NCBI GenBank assembly: GCA_009760855.2
Contig: WPIO01000185.1
Span: forward strand, 294,001 to 358,000
Origin: Cristatella mucedo
Lineage: Eukaryota > Bryozoa > Phylactolaemata > Cristatellidae
Length of the DNA stretch: 64,000 bases
Direction of reading: 5' to 3'
A model generated the notes under the pieces. The model saw only the letters and a program-made list of their open reading frames with translations, was not told the origin of the DNA and did not search any database. The position numbers and the translations under genes were made by a program. Numbering within the stretch: position 1 is the first letter of the stretch; each line of letters begins with the position of its first letter. Positions 37,834 to 49,400 of the stretch are shown here, piece by piece.

Positions 37834-40800
37834 CTGGAATAAAGAAAGAAAAAACAGGAAGCACGACCGGGGTTTACGAGAGCTGCACTGCTGCAGGAGC
37901 TGGCTTTCTCGACTTTCCGTGCATGCTAGCGACAGTGCTTGCCACGCCCGGGCACAACTCAGGTGCCCGGGGTTTCCGAGTGCTTGCTCGCACCTCGGGT
38001 AATACAATTCTTCAACGTGGCTTCGCCTTAAAACTCCTACCACGACTAGCCAGGTGCCACATAGCATCGAATGTTGTACTAATTGCACTTGTGACCTTCG
38101 ATGGCTTTTGCTGGCGTTCAGAATTTGGGCGACTTTCAGCAGACAATCGCTGGCTAACGACACACGGGTCAAAAAAGTATTAAAACCGAGCTGACAAAAA
38201 CGTCTGCTCCTCCCCTAACAGCAATTGCCGTGACCCGTGAATTCTCCTGTATGTGCTCACGTGTGCAGCTGTTTTGCATGCTATGTCGCTAATCGGTTTC
38301 CAAGTTTCTTTCCACTATACGCCCTATTGCCTACAAGGATATTCATCCATGTTCTGTTTCTGCACTACAAAAGCTCTTTTAAGTCTGGCACGCTGCACAG
38401 CATTAATGCACATAGCAGCAGCAATGCAGCACCTTGAGGCAATCATTGCAGTGGGCCAACCACAAGCCACCTTTGCAGATAGGTTCTCGACGGAAACGAC
38501 ACGGCAGCTGCTGAGGCTAAAGGTTTGCTGCTTTGTCACAGCTAACGGTAGACATGCAGCAAACGTTATATTGCTGACAACCAAAAGCACTGCTTTACAA
38601 GCTTCAGTTTAATAGACCTAGCTGCCGACCTCGGTGCTAATCCCTCTGTTAGCCGATGGACAGCTTTAACAACAACTCGGAAGTACAGAGCTACGTAAGT
38701 GCCTTGGACTGAGCGAGGACGACTTTGTGTGACTGGGAATGATTCAGCGACCTCTTCCCCCCCCAGGCGGTTTGTCCTACCGACTGAGCCATCAAAGTTC
38801 CACCCACCCATTCCTCTCAACTCAGAGCCTAAAGCCCTGTACTTCAATGATCGCTCACGCTACCGAGCCAAGCCGAGCCTCGGTGTGCTGCCCATAGGAC
38901 AAAAAGCGCTCGGAACGACGATCCGGCTTAGACTTCCGAAGTTGCTCTGCTGCAGCTGCTGCCCGGCAGGCATCGACAAACGCCTACGAGCGCCGGCTCC
39001 GGTGCCAAGCGACCGATGCGCATGCACAAGACAGTACAAGGGCCAACGAAGATATCGAGCTTGCTTGATTAGCGAAACAAAACAATAGCAGCAACACGAT
39101 CCGGCGACAGACTAGCCGGTACTCAACAGGCCCACCTTAGCAAAGGGAATGCTTAAAAATCCATGTCAAGCCACTCCCTATTCAGCAACTGAGCATGGTC
39201 AAAGCGCTATGGTTGTGGCAACAGGGTAGCACGACTCCTTCAAATTGTCAGAAAGGGTCACGGGAATACAGCTTCTCTCACGGCCACCTACGATGTGGAA
39301 TCCTTTTTCTGTACGTTAATCAAAGGCTAGCCTAAGTGAAGAAGTGCTTTCATTTGCTGGTAATGCTGGTAATCGTGTCATTGGCAGGGGTCGCAAGCAT
39401 TTAGAGCCTAAGACGAATCCGCGAACCACATCGATTACCCGGCACGTTCCAGCGCTGCCACAGAAAGAGCTGTCTCTCCTAGCTGCATCAAATACCGAAG
39501 CTGATACAGATCAGACCTATTTAAAGCATAGCTGTTCAGTTTGGTTTTAAACTAGAAGTGTCGAAGAAATTGCCGGCTTTTGGATACCTAAATGCTTGTC
39601 GCTTGTGCTCCCTTTCTCGTCGCTCTCTGCTACCGCACAGTGCAAGCAGCTGCAACAGCTTCATCGGCTCTTCGTTGCGACTAGGCTAGTCGGTACGATC
39701 TGTGCTCCTGGGTGCTTCTGTCAGGGTTCGTGAACTGGGTATCTCCCGTGGAAAGCTCGGATCAAGCAAAAAGGGAGTGAAGGGCATATCTCTACAGTCC
39801 CCACATTGTTTTGATCCATGCATTGAAGTCGGCCAACTTCCTGACCATAACCGATGCCAACCCAACCGACTTCATTTTCTTCGATTATCAGAGGTCGAGA
39901 AAAACTGGTGTCGGAGTTGCCATTGTCGTTTGCCCCTCGCCAAATTTTAAGCCGTTCGAAATCCCCTCTAGGCTCTTTCGAATCTTTTGTACTGAGCCCC
40001 TTTCAAGCCCAAACTGCCAATGGTGACATAACCTACTGCCTCCGTCCCAGATACCAGGTCTTGCTTTATTTAAGATTTGTCCGATCCCATTTCGAATCAG
40101 TCTTCCAGAAATCGCCTCAGTTCCTTGTACTGGATGATTTTAACATTGATTTCGGTTACCTAACTGTCTCATGATGCCAAACCTCGTATAAGGCCTGATT
40201 TATTTTCTCTTAATGCTCATATGCATGGCATCACTCACAACCAAGCTCACACACTCGATCAAGTATTCTCCCACAATTGCATGGTCAACTCTAATTATTA
40301 CCAAATTTTGCAGATATGATCAAACGCAGATGTCATTCAAACTACGGTTTGTGTCCCCATTGGTATATAAAATCTTCTGCAGATTGCAAAACCATTAGAC
40401 CCTCAATGTTGATACAGTCCGAAATAAATACTTTCTTTGCTGCTTATGCTCAATCCTTCATCTGCCATTCCCTCACTGGTGGAATGTTGCTATAACAGAA
40501 TACTAATCAATATTCTGGATGAGTTGTCACTCTGACTATGCACATTTTACACTCTCATCCAGATGCCTATGATCAGATGCAGACCTTGAAATAGCTATGG
40601 GCCACCAAGCGAAAGCTTAATAAAGCATACAGAAGGTCTCATTGACTGCCATTGGACTGTTGCACAATTACTAAGACAGGCTGTTAAAACAGCTAGTATC
40701 CTTCCAGCCGTCCTGAGCTGCTACTTCCATGCTACTCACTACCACAACTGCTCTCCTGACTCAGCTATGCTTCATACTTTCTCTTTGTTGCATGAGATGA

Positions 40801-43800
40801 AGTCGGTTGGCTACTGAATGCGTACCGAAAGCCGCTTAGGCTGTGAGCGCGCAATTCAAAACTCTCCTTCGTAAAACCCCCGTGGTATTTGTGCTTTGTA
40901 GTTACAGACAGAGATACATTACATATAGTAAGATTTGAGAGCCCATCCCCATGGCAACCTACCCTCTGAACACCAAACCATCCCTTTCTTGCTTTACCTC
41001 AATGTCTACCTTCATGCCTGCCACTACTAATTTCATTTCGAAGTTCATCTCCGAGTCTAGGGAACATAATACCTAGTATTAGCTTACTGTGATGCTCAGA
41101 CTTGCTGCTGCCCAGCATAACCAACAAAAAACATGAGCCCTAAGTCCTTAGATATACGAATAATACCATGCATGCCATTAATACTTGGTTAGTGATTCTC
41201 TTGCAAGCAAGTTGTAAAGAGTCTGATCGAGATTTAGTTCTCACAAGTGTATATACAAGTTAGCGAGTCCTTTTGTTAATATTGCTATTACTGTTCTTCT
41301 TATTATGCAGATGGTTAGGCTGTACCTTGCTTGTATCCCTACCAGCCTTCCAGCACGTCAAACTCAACTTCCTTGCTATATGTATTGCTGACGTCCACAC
41401 TTGGATGGTAGGAAACTTTCTAATATTGAATGACAGTACAACCAACTTATGGAAAACCTATCCTTTAAAATGGGCTCTGCCACCACATATCCTGTAGTAT
41501 CTGCACGAAGTCTGGACATCCTTTCACTTGATGACCACACCAGCTTCACATTCAAGCCTGCCTACTTTCAATATTGCAGAAATTCGGAGCAACTTACAGC
41601 TTAGACAGGGAAACTTTCCACGTTGGTCCATGCATTTGTGAATCCTGTCTTGGCTTCTGAAACTTACTACTCGTAGGTCTTCCTGCCGTTGCAACAAGGG
41701 GCTTATAGTCAGTACACAAATCTGCAGCCAAGCTTGTTTGTCGTGAACGTTTATGTGAATTGCCACATTGCACTACCTTTCATCGACTGCAAAGGCTCAC
41801 TCAGTTTTAAGTCCCTTCATTCTCTTCCTCCAGCCTACCTATCCAAACTACTTCACAATCAAGCCAGGCATAGAACCACCCACTTTTCTCACTCAAGTCG
41901 TTAAGCTGTGCCTCGAACCAACCTCAAATCCTTTGGAGACCGTGACTTTTAGTTCCTGTGCTCCCTAAGTCTGGAGCTCATTCCCAACTGACGTCACGGC
42001 ATTCCCTGACGGCATTAAAAAAGAAGCTGCAAACGCACCTTTTCCTCACAGCAATCGTGAGGTCCATGTAAATCGATATTTGTGTGTGCTTATGCATGCC
42101 GACCTGTGCATGTCAGTATAGCTTAATTTTGAGCACTGCCAGGGAGGTTTCACCCTATGGGAGTGAATAGGCTGCTCGATTCTGCCGCTGACGCAGGTGA
42201 AACAACTGTAGGCGACTGGTTACTTGCCGAGAAGCTTGGTTTATAATAATAATAATAATAATAATAATGCACTTGATAAAGCGCCCTCAGAGAACTCAAT
42301 CTCTTTCTAGGCGCTTTTAGCGAATTATGTCAGCTTTTTGGACAACACACAAAGCACGTGTGTATGATGGCCTGCGCACTCATTGTACAGAAGTCTACGA
42401 CACGCGGTTTCTAATGCTCCGAAAAGTTAGTCTGGCCGTGGGATAACGACAACAACTGCACCAACATTACAGAGGCCGATGCTCAGCCACGAAGCAGCTG
42501 GTGCTGTGCTGCTACTGCTGCTCAGTTGCAACTCTATACTGCATCCCAAGCACTAGTTTCATAGAAGGGGGGGAGTGAGAGTCTCTCGATCATTCTCGGG
42601 CACCTGTCCAGGACTAACGAGTCGCCCGGGGCAGGTGGCTGGGGTGTGTACTGCACAGTAGCTGGTACTGCCCATCCCAGTGGTAAGGAAAGGCACCGAG
42701 ACCGAACAAGTGCTCCGCTAGCAAAGCAGCGATTGAGCAGCAGGACCCTCTCACAAAAGCGTTTTTTTTCTGCCAGAAATAGAGGCACTAGATTTTTTTT
42801 GCATTGTTTTGCTGCTGCAGATGTAAGCAGGGCAGCAAATTTAGTTAAGTGGTATTACTGCTTTTAAGCACCAGTAGGCAAAACATGATTATGTCATGAT
42901 GCTATCTCAATATTAAAGCAAATTTCATCAAACGAAGTTGTTTTAAGCTCCTCGGTTTCATTGCCAGGCAACTGTGTGGGGAGATGCATGTTATTGTATG
43001 TAATTTGTTTTACATACTGCAGGTACTGAGCCGTAACTATCAAGTGCCCTAGCAAAGCAAACTCAGTACCGAATAAGCACATACACTATAGCATAAACTT
43101 GCAATACAATTTATTCACATACCTGTACGTTCATGTATGTGGATATACTACATGTACGTTTATTATTACCTACACGTACGTTCATGGTAAACTCACATAT
43201 GTATAAAAGAACATTCATATGTGAATTAATCTTATAGAACCTCAGTAGTAGACTTGCCAGACAAAATTTGAGCTTGAAATTGTTCAGACATAAAATTAAA
43301 CTAAATAAATATGGAACAAAAGGCATTCACACCTCTTTGAATATCGGTTTCTATCAAATATACGTGAAGATAATTAAGAACAGACAATACTATATACTGC
43401 ATGTGGTCGGTATGATGTATACTCCCATAATATACTCCCATAATATCTCATTTTATATTCACATAACATTGTAAGTTGACTGGTATGCTCATTGATAATA
43501 CTAGATGCCTGCATAGAAAATGCAGCTCAAAATGCAATAATATAATTAATAATAATGCACTTGATAAAGAGCCCTCAGAGAACTTATTCTCTTTCAAGGC
43601 GCTTTACATTTGCTGCAAAGGGAAATGCAATTGAATGACAAGTAAAATCAAGCTTGATAAACAAACAAAATGAATAATATGGTTAGGGGTGACACGCACA
43701 GGGTCAGCATGCGAATGTGGTTAGTGGGAGCATGCACAGGGTCAGCATGCGAATGTGGTTAGTGGCAGCATGCACAGTGTCAGCACGCATAAGCACATCA

Positions 43801-46281
43801 AGGACGAATCACAGGAACCCACTAAATGCTGTCCTAAATAGGTGTTTTTTAAGTTCCTTTTAAATGTGGCAAGGTCAGGGGATGTTCTGACGCAGGTCGG
43901 GAGGGAGTTCCAGGCTTTGGGAGCATACGAACTAAATGCACGGTCTCCAAAGGATTTAAGGTTTGTACGAGGTATTTCTAGACTGTTGGATTCCGAAAAG
44001 CGGGTGGTACGATGCTTGGCCTGATGGGGTAGTATATCTGAGAGATAGGCTGGAGCCATAGAATGAAGGGACCTAAAAGTGAGCGACAAAACCTTGAAGT
44101 CAATCCGTTGCTTGACTGGTAGCCAGTGCAGGTCGGTGAGAAGTGGAGTAACGTGGCAACTGCGACTCTCACGACAGACAAGCCTAGCTGCAGAGTTTGG
44201 CACCAGCTGCAATCGCCTGATCGCACATGCTGGTAGGCCAGTAAGCAGTGAGTTGCAGAAGTCGAGAAGGGATGTCACGAATGCATGGACCAACTTGGAC
44301 ATGGTATCCTTATCTAAACAAGCCCGAATTTTAGCAATGTTATGAAGCTGAAAATAGGCAGATTTGATTTATATGAGCTTGATATGATATGATATGATTT
44401 GAGCTGATATGGTCGTCTAACGAGAGGTCGCTTTGGAATATGACACCTAGATTCCGAGCTGATTCAACTGGAGATATGCTGGCAGGGCCAATTTTGAGCA
44501 TCAGCATTTCCAATATCTGAATAACACTGGGTTTGCCCATAACTAGTAAGTTAGTTTTATCATCGTTTAGTTTTAGAAAATTTGCTGCCATCCATGTGTG
44601 GATGTCATCGATGCATGCAGCAAGTGAGTTGAGAGAATTTGAGGTGCTCGAAGGCTGGGAGGGATCAAGGCAAAGGTACAACTGAGTGTCATCTGCATAG
44701 AAGTGATTGTGCTTGGCAATCACATCAGCAAGAGGGAGAGTATAAACCGTGAAAAGAACCGGACCTAGCACGGAGCCCTGAGGTACTCCATATTTCAGAG
44801 GTACTTCAGATGATCTTTGTCCATTCATGTCAATACTCTGGAGTCTCCCACTGAGATAGGACCTGAACCACTGCAGAGCAGTGCCAGTGATGCCCAGGCG
44901 AGATGAGAGGCGCTCTAGAAGAACTTTGTGATCGATGGTATCAAAAGCTGCCGAAAGATCAAGCAAAACAAGCAGAGACACTCTACCCATGTCTGCATTC
45001 CTAAGTAGGTCGTTGTATACCCTAAGCAATGCTGACTCTGTTGAGTGATTAGCTCTAAAGCCAGACTGGAACTTGCTAGCAAGGTGTGAGGTTTCGATAT
45101 ATGAGTTCAGCTGGTCCGCCACGACCCATTCCAGTGTCTTTGATAGGAATGGTAGAAGGGAGATAGGGCGGTAGTTGCTTAAGTTCTCTTGGTCTAGTGT
45201 CGATTTCTTGAGAAGTGGCATGACTACAGCTTTTTTGAAAGGTGCTGGGACATGACCTGAGGCTAATGACATATAAAGGATGCAACAGGGATACGCTGGG
45301 CAGTAGCCGTTTGTGGCAGGTGGGCGGCAGCACTCACGATGTGGTCGAGGCCCTCTGCGACTGTGTGATCCCTCGAGTAGACGAGCGACTGCTTGGTGGC
45401 CTGCACCGCCACCGGGCTCTTGGTGGCAATGAGAGCAGCCACGTCGATGGCCGTGCTGAGAAGGGATGGCTGATCCTGGAATGTGCGGCTACAAGCAGCA
45501 CATGCCGACGGCAATGATGATAAAGCACCAGCGAGTCAGTCGAAGCAGCAGCATAAGCAGCGGCGGCAGCAGCATCATCGATCTCGTGGCACCAGAAGAG
45601 AATTAGTTTGGCAGAGTCAAAACTCACCACCAGAATGACGAAGTGGAGTGGCGCTGGGGGAGGGGGAGCGCAAGTGCACCTCACGAGAAAATGATGTAGC
45701 ACCGTGCTACAACTGCGCTCCCGCTAAGCAGAAAGAGCGAATGAGATAGCAGTAGAGTTCACCGCACAGACTCTGTCGGATGTGCAGAGCAGACTCAAAA
45801 GGCCCGGGGCTGTGAAACCATTGCCGTCGGAGGTTAAAAGGTCGACAAGCGGCATCTAGTCACCGACCGAGACAGAGTCTGTGCTGACTACAGGCCATGC
45901 ATCGCCGGACAGACGCACGCACGCGCAAGCAGGCGGTAGCTGCCGGGTTCAGCGGCTCGTGCAGCTAGCGGCGAGACGCTGAGCGGACACACGGACCTGA
46001 TCAGCCCCACAGCGAGCGCTTCAGATGCGCTCACTCTCCGAGCTGTGTATGCAGCTTCTCTCGCGAAGCTATCGTTGCCGACTATCTTGGGAAGTCGCTG
46101 AAGGGTTCCAACATCAGCTGCCAAGCCCAAGTCAACTTCCTGCAGCGGAACAAAAACGAGCATCGAGCACACAAGGCTCCTCAAAATAGGACCAACAGCA
46201 GGACGAGCTGGAACACAAAAGCAGCAGCAGGACTGAGCTTCGAGAGACAGCGTGGCGAATGAGTGACTGGTGTGTGCGCAT

Positions 46282-46344
<63 letters not shown>

Positions 46345-46398
46345 GAGAGTGAGTGAGTGAGTGAGTGAGTGAGTGAGTGAGTGAGTGAGTGAGTGAGT

Positions 46399-46444
<46 letters not shown>

Positions 46445-49400
46445 GAGACAAGACAGAGTGTGCCTATGCAAGCACACTTGCTGGGCTGCAGGAGCAGAGG
46501 ACAAATCCAGGCCGTATAATGTAGCCACAAAGCATGTTGCTATTGTCTTACGGTGATGGCAGGACCGAATAAGTTGAGAATCAAAAGGTGAGGGTTGAAC
46601 CACTTAGCGAGTGAGGGAGCGAGACGTCCGATGCTACCGATACTCTGATCATGTGTAGTAGTAGCATACTGCTGAGGGACCAATGTAATGTATCTCCGTC
46701 TGTAACTTCACAAAGTCATACAGACTATGTGGGTATTGCGCAGGAGAGTTTTGTATAGTGCACTCACAGCCTAAGCGGCTTTTGGTACGCATTCGGTAGC
46801 CAACAGACTTCATGTCAGGCAACAAAGAGAAAGTGGGAAGCATAGCTGAGTCAGGAGAGCAGTTGCGGTTGTGAGTGTTATGGAAGTAGCAGCTCAGGAC
46901 GGCTGGAAAGAATATGCCATAGTCGGCAGCAGTAGAGTAGTTGTCGTTGTGTAAGAATTGTGGAAAAGAGTTCCACAGCCTAGGACCTGCAGAGCTAAAG
47001 CTTCTGTCACCAACGGTCTGTAAGCAGAGGAATGGAACAGTTAATTTATTGTCCGCACAGGACCTGAGGGTGCGAAGAGGCGGACACTGGTGCAGCAATT
47101 CAGCTGGGTACGAAGGAGCCAATCCGTGGCGGGCCTTGTGCCAAAAGCACCAAAGCACTCTTCGACTCTTGTTCACACGAAGGCTACCGACGCTGCTACC
47201 GAATGCTACCGATGCTGGCAACGTGCACTTGCCGCACAGGCCAAGCCCGAACAGACACAGGCCAACCGCCGTGAAACGAGTTGGAGAAAGGAAAGATACG
47301 TCTTGTGATAGCACTCGCCGGCATTGGCTTGGGCCGAATGAGCTTTGTGACGGGGTTAGTCGTCACGCTAAGGTACCACTGGCTGAGCCCCAAGCGGGGC
47401 TTCGACTGCACCTACGGCATCGACCGCATAGGCACAGGCCACTCGGCGGCAAGAGATAGCGGTAAGAGATGTATGTATGTATCTCCGTCTGTAACTCCAC
47501 AAAGTCATAAAGACCATGTGGGTGTTACGCAGGAGAGTTTTGTATAGCGCACTCACAGCCTAAGCAGCTTTCGGTACGAATTCGGTCGCCAACAGACTTC
47601 GTCTCACGCAACAAAGAGAAGGTGGGAAGCATAGCAGAGTCAGGAGAGCAGTTGAGGTAGTGAGTAGCATGGTAGTAGCAGCTCAGAACCACTGAAAAGG
47701 ATGAGCCATAGTCGGCCGCAAGAGATAGCAGCAGCAGCCCAGTGGCAGCGGCGCCCATCCACTGACTCGATATGAAGAGTAAAGAGGTAGCTGATGATGC
47801 TCATAGGTTTGCCACTCACCTTGACCTGGAAGAAGGCGTCGGTGGTGGCATAGCGCATGTCGCATGCCGTAATCATATCGACGCCGGCCCCCACGCACGC
47901 TCCTTGGATGGCCGCAATGACGGGCTTTGGACACTGAAACAGGCAGTAACAAACGCACACGGTCAAAAGACGTGGCAGGCTAGTTCAGCCGACAAAGCAG
48001 TGACCGAGCAAGAGTACACGAGCCTGTGCGCAGGACAATGGCAGTGAGCTCAATCACCCTAAATTGGCCGCAGCCTACAACCGCTCAGCTACCGACCCAG
48101 TATTGATTTCAGCACTCAGACGCTACAGAATGTGCAGGCTGCCGCTGCTGCTGTACAGCATTACCTCGACAGAGGCAACCTGGTGAGCCGTGATGGCACA
48201 CTAGGTAAGGCGGTTGCTTTCACGACCTCGGTCCCGAGGTCGTGAGTTCGATTCCTGCCGTGGGCGATTCTTTATCGCCACTGCAAGCGGTGGTGATAGC
48301 CCCAAAAGGCTCTTCTGTCGCTATACAAAAAGAGGCTGTTTAATCAGCTAGGATTTTTTTACGCTATATGGAGACTGCAAGACACAAAAGATGCTGACCT
48401 GGGGGATGGATCTAATTTTTTTCTGCTTTTGCCGGCAAGAATGCTAGGGAACACAACCTCTCATTACTGCCAGCCTGCATCAGCAGCCACCGGCCATTTT
48501 TACAAGCTACTGAGTGGATCACACGTGATGTCCTGAGATGTCGATCGCAGGATCCGGAACTGGCACGTGCGGCTTCCACCTCTTGCACTCACGCCAAGAC
48601 CCTCCTCTAATGAGCCCAGGCATCCTGTACTTTCGACCCCCATGCACCTGACCCAGGCCAACGGCTCACCAGCAAGCCCTTAAAGAAACGGTACACTAGA
48701 TAGAGCCTCAGCCTTGGTTAGAGCAGCCGAGCAGCACAGCAGCCGAGCTCGTCCAGACACATCACCCATGCACGACCGCAACTTTCCAAAGTCCTGGCGA
48801 GCCGCTCCCAAGGCACGACCACCGACTTGCGCCCAGCTTTAAAAAGCGAGCGCACGTGGTGGGCACACTGGCCGCCGAACTGTTTGCTGTTGCACGATAT
48901 TGAACTCGGCAGAGACCACAGGCTCGTTTGGCACGAGATAAAAGGGGATGAACAAAAAAACTGCTAATGTTTTTTTAGACCAGGTTCAAGTTAAAACTTG
49001 CCCAACCATTTTGTCCCAACCATGCAAGCATGAGCACAGTTTCCCAACAGCACTGGAAGACAGATCCCAAACGACACGGGTCCCTTGAGAGACATGCTTC
49101 GAGATTGGCTGGGAGCACAATTAAGAGACTTTAGTCACAAGAGTGGTGGTACATAGCAAAGCCTGGGAATGAGGAATTACTTCAGACACTTGAGCAAGCG
49201 AATGAAGAGACCTCAAAGTGAGTGACAGAGCCTTGAATTCGATCAGCTGTTCAAGGGGCAGCAGGTGCGGATCGGTGAACAGTTGGCGTAGCGTGTCAGC
49301 TGCCAACCTCAAGACAGACAAACACAGCTGCTCAGTTGCGCACCAACTGTAAGCATCTTATTGCACAGACAGGAAGACGTTCAGGTAGGTAGAGAGAGAA

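Noticed and set aside
45888-46603. Ser/Leu/Thr-His repeat frames on the minus strand
   Set aside because: Mostly microsatellite translation; only 45993-46139 is coding (ECH1 exon 5).
48183-48260. Possible tRNA gene
   Set aside because: A and B boxes are present but no cloverleaf closes and the sequence continues into the SINE-1 body, as in the other copies.
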